NCBI RefSeq assembly: GCF_052324685.1
Contig: NC_135223.1
Location: 11,101,766 to 11,165,765 of the forward strand
DNA length: 64,000 bases
Direction: 5' to 3'
Source of the DNA: Brachyhypopomus gauderio
Taxonomy: Eukaryota; Chordata; Actinopteri; Gymnotiformes; Hypopomidae
Part shown: in pieces, positions 53,223-64,000 of the stretch
Layout: every line of letters starts with the position of its first letter
Numbering within the stretch: the first letter of the stretch is position 1
Translations under genes and position numbers: made by a program
Notes under the pieces: model-generated
Databases searched by the model: none
What the model was told of the DNA's origin: nothing
Seen by the model: the letters and a program-made list of their open reading frames with translations, nothing else

Positions 53223-56200
53223 CTATACTGATATAGTTCTGAATACATTGAATCCCGACAGTGCTGTAGAGACGAGGGTTCCGGGGATCTGTGGGTGCCA
53301 GTGGAGCTCCTTCACTTCTGACTGGCCCTGGTGCAGGAAGAGCAGCTGAGGCGGGAGGTCCTTCAAGATGCCGGCCCTCTCGCCAATATCACTTGACTCC
53401 ACCGACAAATCCCATTGGCTAATGACATCGTCTGCTCCCGCGGCGGCAAACACGCTGGAGTCGACGGGGTTCCACTCTACCGACGTCACGGGTGCGCTGT
53501 GCTGCTTGAAGCTGGCCACCGCACGTCCGGACTGAGAAATACGACAAAGCCGACAGGTTGGCGAAAAACAAACACGAGGTGACTGATCAGGATATATTGA
53601 GGAAAGCGGAAAGGAGACAGCAGTGTGGAGAATAGCAAGCACAAACATGACCAAGCATTCGAGTTCCACTGTAGGTGGATGTCTGATATGAGGATGTTGT
53701 TCTTATAAACCTTTGATGTTCAGACCAAAACACAAAGCTTTAGACCAGAGACTGCCTTAGTAATTCTCTCTCTCTCTCTCTGCTCCTCTCCAAGACTTCA
53801 GCTTTTTGTTTTGTAAGTATTTACCTCTCTAAAGAGCAACAATTGGGATTTAGTTCTGTGGGTTTACTTAATGTTACTTATCAGAAGAAAATGCTCACCT
53901 GGAACTGCCTGAAATCCCACACCTTCAGTAGGCCATCATCCCCACCAGACAGCAAAAATGGTTCAGCCCGATTCCAGCTGATGACATTAACATCTGCTGA
54001 GTGAGCCTCATTGGCTGAAAGCATAGAGTTCGGCGGAGCCCTGATATCCCAAATGCGAATAGAATGATCCACCGAGCAGGAGGCAAAAACCTGGAGGTTA
54101 GAATAAAACACCCACCCATCCATTATAACAACTCATCAGGTATGTACACATCAGCACACAGTACAGAAACTACTAAATACATAAATACATTAATCAAAAC
54201 CCCATTTTTCTTGCTGCTTCTGCTGACTTACAGTTGCTTCCGTGGGTGACCACTGGAGGTCCTCCACAGATTTGCTGTGAGAGCTGAAAGGCCTCTGGTC
54301 AACCTGCCACGAGGCCCCTCCCTCCCGTGGCTCCCAGACATGAATGTTCTTCTTGCAGTCTCCACTTACAAGTCGCCCTTAACAACAAAGTGTGGCATTA
54401 TAAACACCTTTGAGAACACAATGGAAATGGGGAAAGTGAATATTTTCCTTTTCACCAGGAGTGTACAACTCCTGAAATATTTCTAGGCAGGTAAAATTTT
54501 ATCATGACCACTTACCTGGTACCTTTGAAGACCAATCAATGGCAAAACCTTCTGCCATGTGACCTTCAAAACTAAATAGAGGTGTGGCCTCCTTGTGCTG
54601 CTTTATAAATGCTGCCATGGCAGCAGAACTGTGAACTGCCTCCAACTGCCGCCGAAGGTCAAAAATCTCCACTTGACCTTTCTCTGACCAGACTGCAGCC
54701 AATGCCTGCTCACCCTGCTGGGTCACCTAATTCAACAGGACCAATACAAAGAAAATAATAGTGTAGTGCAGAGTAGCGCAGTTCAGCATGACTTAATTAT
54801 TATTAATTCACAGACAAGCAAAACAAGTAAGGTCAGAACCAGAGACTCACTCTGACTCTGTTTATTCCCCCATAGTGAGTCATCATGGCCAACTCCAGCT
54901 GTGGCTTCTTTTCTACATCATCATCTTCATCACTATCTTCATCACTGCTTTCCTCTTCCTCCTCCTCCTTCTCCTTCTCTTTCTTAGTGCCATGAAGGTT
55001 GTGCATGCGCATGACAATAAGTCTGGATGGAGAGGGGACACTTCCTGTTTTGATCTGGTCCTCAATGAGGGGCGGGGTCTATTTATGGCCATGCTAATCA
55101 AGCATATGTGGAAGCATAGTATGCTCATTGTTGGCCGTGGCTACGTGTCAGAAAGTGTTGCAAGTGTACTTACAAAATAATACAACTACAACAGTGTATA
55201 ATTACAACTAGTAATTAAACAACACAAATAAGAATCAAAATGCATTCATTGACAAAGTATTACAAAGCTTTTCTTCACTGGACCACAGAGCAAACTTACC
55301 TATTGCCGAGAGCCGTGTCTGCTTGGGTACCCGAACACAGCAGCATGGAGAGGGGATAGGTCTCCCTTCCTTCTCCCTCGCCATCACGCAATACATCAAA
55401 ACTTAGACAAGGGGCACCTGGAGACGAGGTTCATTGTTAAAATGTTTTAGATAATCCGATCTTAAGACCAACTGAAAATCTTCCCAGTCCTTACTATGCT
55501 GAGGATATAAATCATAACACTGATCAATTTTCCTATTAATTTATGGTGAAAACCAAGTAAAGAATTTTCTTCTAGACTTTAAAATAACCACAGAGATGAT
55601 TACGAACTATTTACTAATTTCCCAAAGTTGGTGCGTGCAAACAGCGTATACAGTGAAACTGGTTGATCAAAATGTCACTACGTTATGATGTAATGAATTA
55701 ATTAAAACTGAACTTTAGTTAGCTACTTGACCTAGTTATCTAGGTATGTCTGTTCTGGGTGAGAAACAGACACCATTGAGCAGTAGTGCAACCGCTCATT
55801 ATATAGTTCAAATCATGCTGACAAACTGCATCTAGAAATAAAACCACAGGTAGATCAGTTAGCTTAACTAGGCTACACCTCAATTTTTCGGATAAACATA
55901 GCTATTTAGATACCTAAGCAAAACTAATAAGCTAACGTTTTGCGTCCAAAGAGGAACTGTTGATAATGAATATGATCACATGCATGTGCTTTAGTACGTC
56001 GCTAACTAAGAATCTAACTCTAACTTACTACAGAGACTGACCAACCTGTCTGGCACTCATGATACAGGCGGTAAGCAGACTGATCCATTTCAAGTTGTTC
56101 TCCTGGCTGAAGAGGTTGAACGCCAGGTAAGTAGACTTTACTATCCCCATCTCCAGCTTGTGTTTCTTCCTCCATTTCGCCTTCATCGCTGCTACCTGAC

Positions 56201-56256
56201 TCCATCTCTTCAACTTCGTCTTCACGAGGTAACATGTGTTCTTCGGGCGCAGCCAT
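53223..56256 (-). CDS. grwd1: Glutamate-rich WD repeat protein 1 (ribosome biogenesis, histone binding)
   Basis: Seven exons (minus): 56256-56046, 55417-55300, 55022-54851, 54726-54516, 54377-54232, 54090-53899 and 53531-53223. They give 452 residues, against 446 in human, with all phases consistent. GRWD1 is a nucleolar WD40 protein that acts in 60S ribosome biogenesis and as a histone-binding factor in chromatin and replication licensing. The N-terminus is acidic, then VYLPGVQPL and the CAF1C-like segment ([11 protein letters not shown]). An acidic linker of Glu/Asp repeats lies in exon 3 (about residues 123-147). The WD propeller follows, with [14 protein letters not shown] and [16 protein letters not shown] type repeats, and the protein ends in the conserved [13 protein letters not shown]. 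There is no sign of decay. Confidence 0.95.
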
Positions 56257-56283
56257 TTTGAAAGCGGCTCAATGTGGCTGTTA

Positions 56284-56292
56284 CACTTCCGG
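56284..56292 (-). promoter_or_regulatory. ETS-type site in the grwd1 promoter
   Basis: The minus strand reads CCGGAAGTG about 30 bases before the grwd1 ATG. This is a strong ETS/GABP consensus, typical of TATA-less promoters of housekeeping and ribosome-biogenesis genes. It is a motif match only. Confidence 0.5.
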
Positions 56293-56299
56293 TTACTTT

Positions 56300-57653
56300 T
56301 ACGTACGTATTTATCGTTTAAAGGCCTTACTTTCAAGATACTTTAAAGAAAAATCTAAATAACAGTATCGAACATCAAATAAAAATAAATTCAGAAATGT
56401 TTGTAACCATAACCCTAAACAGTGGCTAACTGACATGGGTTATGATATATTGGTATTACTGTAATTAACCTCTTTAGTATAAAGCAGACAGAAAACGTTT
56501 GTTTTGAAAGAATAAACATCACATTTTTGTAGGTTACCGTATTTTAATTAATAATGTATCAATAATGCATCAATAAGAACCCTTTATTTTCAGAATGGTT
56601 GAAAACAAGTCGCCTACAATTTTTTTAATTTAATTATATAAGCTGGATATCGGTTAATGTACAGTGAGTTATCCTTTAAATAGGTCTAGTGCAACGTGTC
56701 TACTCCTAACTACATCTCTGAATTATCTGATCATGTAATCACTTTGCATATTCCTGATACACATTGCCTGATTGTAAGCCAATCATTTTAATCATATCCA
56801 TGATCAGTCCTGAGGAATGTAAAAAAAAATTAGTCAAAACGCTCACATTTTCTCTAATGGGTAGATTAGATGTCCGTGTTTACTTTGCTTAAAGGCTTGT
56901 TTTTTTGTGCGGTGTTACGTCATTGCCCAAGCTCGTGCGCGCTCCATTACTCGGTTTCAGCAGCGCACGGGCAGAAAGCGTTTGATAAGCGGCGCCGCCC
57001 TGTTGCGCATCTTCACTGCTAGCCCCCGTGGCGCGTCAGAGACTCAAAACTTCTATATGCCTGAATACGATATAGGTTTTCAAAGCCTGAACTTCAGCAA
57101 TATCTCTCATGCGCACCTCTGAAATAACTGAATTTTCACGTAAGGTCTAAATAAGTGCAATTAATATTATGATGGAATTTTGGGGCGAATGTCGAGAATG
57201 ATCAGAACCTTTTTGCCCCTGTGAATGTATTTGATAATGTCTGGCCAGAGAAATTCTAGTTAACAGATGATCAGAGATGACTGCAGACTAGTGAAAATTT
57301 AAAAGTGGTGGTTTATTTAGACAGTTTCCATCACATGTTCCTTTTGTTTGATTCATGTATTTATGTATTTAAAGCACTTCCTTCAATGATTTTGATGACA
57401 CAAATGCAATTCAAACAAATCTGTTAAAAGGCTTTCTATCGTAAAATTTTAAATTTTTTCATTTGGTTGAATAAATGAATAATATTCCATTTGTATGTGT
57501 GAATAAGGTGTACATACTGTGTTGTGTGTGGGTTTGTTTGATCTGTTTTGCAGACTGCAGAAGAGAAGCAGAATGTGAACAATAGCATTCTGTTAGGCTC
57601 TTGTTGTTTGTACCATCATATGCACATCCCTATCCAGCTGTGACCCATCTCAT

Positions 57654-57695
<42 letters not shown>

Positions 57696-59880
57696 ACGCA
57701 CACACACACACACAAAAGTCCCTCTCTGTCCCTCTCACAGCATGTGTCCAAAGATAGCACGCTAAATAAAAACTCACATATCCAGTCAACCAATGTTTCA
57801 AAACATAGAAAGTGTCGTAGTTATCTTCAGAAGATTGTGTTTCAGCATGTGGTGGCAGGATCTAATGGCTAATCAGACCAACCAAACCAGATACAACACA
57901 TTAACATGTAGCCATGGATGTAACCCCAGCTAAATATGACCAGTGCCTGGCTAAGACAGAACTGCAGACGTGAACAATGAGAGTTGGAGGTCTGAGTTTG
58001 ACACAAGATGGAACTGGTGCTGCCTGCACTGTATCTTATTTCAAAGGATTTGCGTCTCAGGGGCCATCTTAGGTGTGTTGGTTATACTTCCATTTTCACG
58101 GCTTCATGTAATCTTCTTCACGCTTGTCCCACAGTGCTTTACTACACAAGTACATTCTGCAGCAGGCTTGCCAAACTGCACGTCTGACAATACAATCGGT
58201 TTAAAAAGTGTAAAGCCATTATGCAAATCATGAGATGGCAAATCCAAATATAGTCTTTGAAATCGGGTGTACATGCACTGCTTTGCAGTATCAAGAGATG
58301 TTTGCTAAAATGTTTTGGAAAATGTGTATATTAAATATACACACGTTATGTACATTTACATATACACACATTTCATGAAACAAAAACAACAACAAAAGTA
58401 TAAGCATCTGCACAAATGGCATTCATAATCCAGTTCCTCTAAACTGCAGGTTGACTGTGGTAGTACAGTAAGCTTCATTATAGGTATCATCCAGGCCAAC
58501 ACTGTAAGACATGTAAACATTTTAACAATGTGAAAGCTTTCCTAAAACTCTGTTTGTACATATCTTCTTGAGCACTACCCTAACTATGCTATCATGACTG
58601 CTACATGGATACTGCATAAAAGTACATTTTCTGGTTTTGTTTTTGTGTTAGCTGTAATGCAATATTTATAACAGTGTTATAACTGTGAGAATAACATTGT
58701 TAATACTGAATACTAATGAAAAGGGAGTTTTGCTTTGTGCAATCTTATCAGGTTTAGTTCTACATTCTGAGTTTCAAACCTCCAATCTGACATCTTACAT
58801 GACACTTGAGACACATAATCCAACAGTACTCAAACAATGAACGGAGGCACAGAAGGGCCAAAAATGATCAGTGCAGAAAAACAACATAAAATTAGACAAA
58901 CAATAAAGCGAGCTTGTGTGTAATTGTTCACATCGATCCATTCAGCAGAGCCTTACAATAGACAGTGACTATATCCAGACAAGGGCTTTTAACCGGGAGA
59001 AAAGCACTGTTGTCAGAAAAGAGAATCCCAATGGGTAGCATTTGGATCAGCGCTTAAAAAAAAACAGAAACCTCAATAACTAGACTGGCGTGTGAAGTCC
59101 TCAGGGGGTCAAGAGTGCAAATTCACACGACTGCAGTATGTAGTGTAGCTACGCTAAGACGTTCCACATGGGTTTCCTAAAGTGATGAGAGGTGTGGAGG
59201 GGCAAAAAGGTCAAACACTTCATTTTACTGAAGTATGGCAGTCCAAGGATTCTGTTTCCCCTCAGACTGTCCTCAGTGTCGGCCTTGTGTGAAACAGGCC
59301 CTGAGCACACTGTCAAGAGAAGTTCTACTACAGGCACTGTGACTGCTGTAAACGTGCTGCTTATTTGCAGGACATTTGTTTGTAGGTGAAAGGTTCAGTT
59401 TACAAATGATCTTAACATGGAGCCACAACATAAGAACAAAGCAGGACTCCAAGTCACCTTCTGAGATTTTCCCATCAAAATGTCGATTGTAAATTTGTAC
59501 ATTTGCACAACCAAACCAGAATATAATCTCAGATTTTCATGTTCTTTTCTTCTTTACAAGAATGTTTTTTTAAATATAAAATGGTCAACATTTTGCTAAC
59601 ACAAATGTATTTTTTGGAGAAAAAAACAGATTGCTTTACACAACACTGTATATTTAGGAATGATTCTGAATGAAATAAGCCCCCTAAAACACACCATAGG
59701 TTTGTTTCTCCATGCCTCACTCCTTTGTTAACTACAGCTTGTTTCCAGTATTTTTGAAATGAATCCTGAACCATGTGCAACCCCCCTCCGAGTTTGCTGC
59801 AGTCACCAGAATTCCAGAGATTTCTAGCCAGGGTCCTTCAGTATTACATCCAGGCTTAAACGTGACCTTCACCTTCCTCC
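56300..59880. other. Spacer between grwd1 and the FLT3LG-like gene
   Basis: A CpG-richer patch at 56910-57050 may be a small CpG island. Any transmembrane or cytoplasmic exon of the cytokine gene would have to lie in the right part (57.5-59.9 kb minus strand); none was recognised. Confidence 0.4.
57659..57714. repeat. CA microsatellite with CG interruptions
   Basis: A (CA)n tract interrupted by several CGCACA steps, in the spacer between grwd1 and the cytokine gene. Confidence 0.95.
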
Positions 59881-60986
59881 TCAGAGCTCATTCCCTATCA
59901 CATCCAGCAGCACCTTTACAGAAGAAAGCACGCACAGAACCAGGCCTGGCAAAGCATGCAACTCTGCGTTCCCATTGGTTGGGATGACAGTAATCCACCT
60001 TTTCCCCCTTTCTCCCTCCTTCCCATGCCACAACTCCTCTGTGACTTGCCTGCCTGTGACAAATTCTTCTTCTTCATGCTCCTCCTCTTCCTCCGGGTAA
60101 AGGGGGGCTGGGCTGGGGAAAACGCAGGCATGCTGGCCCGCGGGACAGCCCAGGGCCACCCATTTGGAGAGAAGCGCCGACGTGAAGGTGAGCAGGGCTT
60201 CAGGGGAGGAGTGTACAGGCGGGAAGACGGCGGGATCGGGAGATTCCTGGAAACTCTGTTTACACAAAGATAACAGTGGCTTATTGCAGGATAGTAACTG
60301 CAGGAAGAACAGAGTCAGGGTAATTCAGGACTGTAGCACACAGCATCCAAGGAGAGTAGAATGGACTAATAGCTTTTCGCTGTAATACGCACTACATGCT
60401 ACTACGCTGTATAACCATAAAACTTTAGTGGTAGAACAATAAAATAATGTGTAAATATACTTGTAGGAATTTTGCCTCAAACAATATACAACTACAGACT
60501 CGAATGGCTGAGTAGACCATATGCATGTTATTTCTGATTTGAAACACTTAAAAATAAACTTCTAAGCCTAGGACAGAGATCTTCAAAGGTGAATTTAAAA
60601 CATTTTTATTTAAAAGAGATTAATTTAAAAGAGTTGGAAATGCAAGAACAGTTGTAATGCAGCTAATCATTAAGAACAAATTCATATTCAAGTAGGCCTA
60701 TACCTATTCAAGTATAATTAAATTCAAGTATAACTAAATCAGCACAAAGGTTTTTATCCGCAATGTAATATAATAAATGCACACACCAACCAACGATACC
60801 GTAGAGATTAAAGGGAGACTATACACCATAAAGGTCATAACTAATAGTGGGTACCCCTCTTGAAATGTCATCAAGTGTAGTCTTCAGTTCAGTGATGAAT
60901 GTGTATTTGAGATGAACTCTTTCCAGGTGCTGCAGGAGCTGCATCCAAGAATGAGACAGGATCACAGCTGCACTGAACACACAGCA

Positions 60987-61022
<36 letters not shown>

Positions 61023-61711
61023 CTGGATGAGATAAATGATGGGTACAGTATGGCGTCAACATTACTGGGTACTGAATAGTCACAAGCACGTGTTTCACTT
61101 ACACATACACTCGCACTCACACAAACGCATGATAAAAGCAAAACAATGCAATGGAAACTTTTCTTACCGAGTCATGACACTCTGTGCTGGCATTGAAATG
61201 ATGATGCACATAGTAATTACCGGGGAACACTTCAGGCTGCAAGGACCGATCAAAATGCACAGATCATCACTGAACAGTCAGACATGTTAATCCACCTTTC
61301 CTTTTACACGTTGAAAAAAATGCATATCAAAAATCTAAGTTGCATTGTGCTTTAAGGGTTATTTAATCGGCATGCTATTTAATCTGTACAATAATTCATC
61401 AATCAACAACATAACATATTTAATCTTTTAACTCACAAATCCTTTCTTTTTCTCATTGTTGATGGTGGCCTGAAGATTGTTAACAGTTCCTTTCTTCAAA
61501 TCATCGCAACCGCTTCCTTGAACAGTGAATATTGACAGAAGCAACAGTACTGAAAGATAAAGAGAGCGCATGTTTTACTGCGCAGCTGGCCGTTCAGGCT
61601 CGAGCGCCAGTCTCTGGAGCGAATTTTATCAACCAGGTATCGCTCGTTGGTTATCCTGGCATCAAAAATCTTATTAAAACACCTTGTGGTTACATTACCT
61701 GTTCGTGACAT
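59881..61711 (-). CDS. flt3lg: FLT3 ligand-like short-chain helical cytokine
   Basis: Exons inferred on the minus strand: 61711-61699 (13 bases), 61549-61437, 61236-61168, 60986-60855, then 60297 to either a stop at 59881 (247 residues in all) or a GC-type donor after 60050 leading to further exons. A signal peptide (MSRTVLLLLSIFTVQGSG) precedes a cysteine at 19. Others follow at 62, 66, 67, 113, 121, 160 and 167. The CNKPLLSLC spacing equals that of the fourth helix entry in FLT3 ligand, and ILSHSWMQLL matches VLAQRWMERL in position. A tryptophan precedes the final cysteine pair, as in FLT3LG. A glutamate-rich juxtamembrane stretch follows. FLT3LG drives dendritic-cell and early progenitor growth through FLT3. 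KITLG and CSF1 share the fold and are the alternatives, but the cysteine spacing and the grwd1 neighbourhood (human 19q13) favour FLT3LG. The C-terminal part is uncertain. Confidence 0.6.
60988..61021. repeat. CA microsatellite abutting a splice acceptor
   Basis: A (CA)n tract of about 34 bases. On the minus strand it reads (TG)n TAG and ends directly at the inferred acceptor of the helical exon 60986-60855 of the FLT3LG-like gene. Confidence 0.95.
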
Positions 61712-61729
61712 GCTTTTACCCGCCGATGT

Positions 61730-64000
61730 GGTCTATATTCCCCATGCTTCTGTATGTGACGTCCCACCAGGGCGCTCAGTCTGATTAAGTTATTTGACAA
61801 CCTCGATGCATTCAAAACGTCGATGAGTGATTTAACAACAACCTTACTCGCTCTGAGTAACTGAAAAATATTTTGTCTTTCACTGGCTTACCCCAGCCTT
61901 TTTTTCTCTCTCTCTCTCCTCCCTAACTCTGCCACCAGAGTACCAGTCACGGTTTCAGACCCTCTGGTACTTTCCAAATGTCTTTAGGTGTCAGAGAACA
62001 TGTGTGGTAAAAAGCTGCCCTTCCCGTGTTTGCTCTTTCACTCTCTACTCCTCTCTCTTCGGTCTGTCCTGTTCCCTGTCGGCATGCTAACATCGATCAG
62101 CTCACAGCGTAAAAGTGAAAGTCCTCATAACTCAAGTCTGTACTCAAACATCCACCCCCCGACCTCTCTCCTCCCCCTTTGCTCCATTATAGGGCAAGCT
62201 CTCCCCTCCTCCTCTTCTCAGCTTTCTCTGAAGACCTGGCGCAGGCTTGGGCATGTGCTCTGGTCGTCTGTTTTTAATTTCATCTCTGCGTGGCCGCTTA
62301 CGTTTCCACTCCAGCCACAATGTGGCATGGTGACTTCATCAGGTCTCGTTGGCTTTGTGCGAATCGACAAAGGGCGTCGTGATACGTTTTGAACACACAA
62401 AACTGCTGAGTCATTGTCCCGCATCATGCGCTCCACCATTAAATGACCCAAATGTCATCCTTCAATCAGGCGCAAACAGCGAACTGCGCTGTTCGGGGTG
62501 ACTGTGGTTCCAGATCCATAGCGCCAACACAGCGCGTCTCTAAATCACAATATTATGCGTGGACAGCACGTGTCGAGTGGATTACTACATAAAAAATCAT
62601 CTAAGAATAAATTTCCGCTAGCTTTCCGCAAATCACTCAGCCGTTACGGTAACGATGACTCACGTAGATAGTATTCTGTTTGAACAGTAGTCTGTCTGAG
62701 AGTGAGGGAGTGGGATGTTCTAGCAGCAGCCCGGCAACACACAACCCTTCATGGGAAGCGCCAGGAGAAGTAGTGGTAAATAATCGATTTTAGAATTGAT
62801 ATTTTTATTACTGCAATATTTTCAATTTTCAATTACGCAAAGTGTAGTGGCTTCTACAATGAAAGTTTGATGTGATATATATTGGAGCTGAGTGAAGCAC
62901 GTGAATAATTTATTGTGGAATGAGTATGCTGGGCGCTATGAGAAACTCCAGGGTTTTTTTTACATTTTATCCTGTGTTTTTTTACATTTTATCCTAACTG
63001 TCATTTGCGATGAAGGCTGAAAAAAGTCTATTGCATGAAATATCCTATAGCATTTGTGAGAGTAAATCCCATGGATCCTATGTTTGAAACCTCTCCAAGA
63101 TTACTGGAAAATGGAAAGAATAATTTCAAAACCATGTGGCTTACGTATTCCAGTGAAATACTCTTGCACAGCTCTTGTCACCAAAAGTCACGCTAGTGAA
63201 ATTTGTCTAGTTTAACCTATATTTCATGGAGCCCATCTTTTTATTAAATAAATTAAATATAATATTAATATAATAAAATATAATAAAAGTGTTTTATACA
63301 GCTTTTCAAATAAAATGTTATATACAGCTGTATTTGGAATAAGAAAAAAAATCCAATAGATCACTGAAAGATTATGCCAACAGGAAGAGTGACCATTTTC
63401 ATTTATGTAGCATTCTAGTTATTTTATTTTGTATGTAGTCACAACAAGCCATTGACAGCAAGTTACAAAGCAAAATATATCAAGTGCAATCACAAATGAG
63501 TAAAGGTGAAAAAAGCTTTAGATAAGGTCCCTGAGGACAATTCATGAAAACATTCACATAACTGAACAATGTGGCTTCCAGCATGCAGACTGACCAGATA
63601 TGGCCCAACTCCACACCCAAACTGAAATCCTTCAGCACTAGAAGGATCACCACAGTATTTGGAAGTCAGATCAGATTTCAGTGCCGAGAGTATGCGCACC
63701 CGTCACTTAATGTGAACCAGCATGATGAGGTTCATCAGGTTGGACTGAAAAGTGGCCAGAGTCTCTGTTCTACTCCAGTGAAAACTGGTTATGTTCCAAC
63801 AAGCAAGGCATTTTCAGACTTCACACTCCCTTAATGTCTAGTTTCAGCTCATTTACACACTTGGCAAACATCCTTATCTTGCAGCTTAGTCGTTACAGAG
63901 GTAGTTGGATGTAGCGTTCGGACACCCCAGTCTCCCACAGGAGATGCATTGTGTCATTCACTACACTATACCAACCACATCATGTTTTTATTCTGACACT
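61730..64000. other. Right-edge spacer, no gene recognised
   Basis: A TGACGTCC CRE-like site at about 61758 lies just upstream of the cytokine start and may be part of its promoter. From 62 kb on, small frames on both strands lack known domains. Confidence 0.4.

Noticed and set aside
60889-61098. Use of the acceptor at TGTTCAG for the helical exon
   Set aside because: With the upstream phase 0 it gives a frame that stops after about 25 codons; the TG-tract TAG acceptor keeps the helix open.
59881-61711. Assignment of the cytokine to KITLG or CSF1
   Set aside because: Both share the fold and some motifs (SFQESPDP resembles SFKSPEP in KITLG), but eight-residue spacing of the middle cysteines, the third cysteine pair and the 19q13-type neighbour fit FLT3LG better. 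Kept as alternatives.
61988-62392. 134-codon plus-strand frame
   Set aside because: Serine/leucine-rich without domains or good splice context; looks like chance in pyrimidine-rich sequence.

Overview
The window is vertebrate nuclear DNA from a ray-finned (teleost) fish. Genes are split by GT-AG introns, CA/GA microsatellites are dense, and there are several short DNA transposons of types common in fish. Proteins resemble vertebrate families closely while keeping fish features, such as a visinin-type recoverin. I cannot name the species. Exon boundaries below were placed by eye from splice sites, reading phase and remembered family proteins; no alignment was run.

Layout, left to right. 848-10308 (minus): most of a RUSC1-type RUN/SH3 adaptor, with the SH3 end off the left edge; its 5' UTR reaches about 11.6 kb. 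12588-17070 (minus): a complete farnesyl diphosphate synthase (fdps), 352 aa, with an NF-Y/Sp1-type promoter at about 17.3 kb. 18.2-20.3 kb: hAT-type elements with clear 8-bp target duplications. 20631-25193 (minus): a nine-coding-exon Ig-superfamily receptor of CEACAM-like type. 27241-27666 (minus): an intronless TMEM100-like two-pass membrane protein. 31982-34464 (plus): a complete visinin/recoverin gene, 192 aa, with a 17-bp minisatellite just upstream and another minisatellite downstream. 37227-37584 (minus): one exon like the last exon of a GSG1-like claudin-superfamily gene, whose other exons I could not find. 38.4-40.8 kb: a further hAT element and a pogo/Tigger-like element. 41345-43295 (minus): complete atg12, 122 aa. 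48908-49786 (plus): a CDC42 effector (Borg) protein coded in one exon. 53223-56256 (minus): complete grwd1, 452 aa. 59881-61711 (minus): a small secreted or membrane-bound helical cytokine gene whose cysteine and tryptophan pattern fits FLT3 ligand.

The genes are not one pathway. They form a patchwork of conserved blocks: RUSC1-FDPS (human 1q22), recoverin plus GSG1L2-like (17p13), ATG12 (5q22), and CDC42EP5/GRWD1/FLT3LG (19q13). The most interesting locus is the FLT3LG-like cytokine: it is spread over five small exons, starts with a 13-nt coding exon, and one acceptor is formed by a TG microsatellite. The longest gene-poor stretch is 43.3-48.9 kb, followed by 49.8-53.2 kb and 56.3-59.9 kb.
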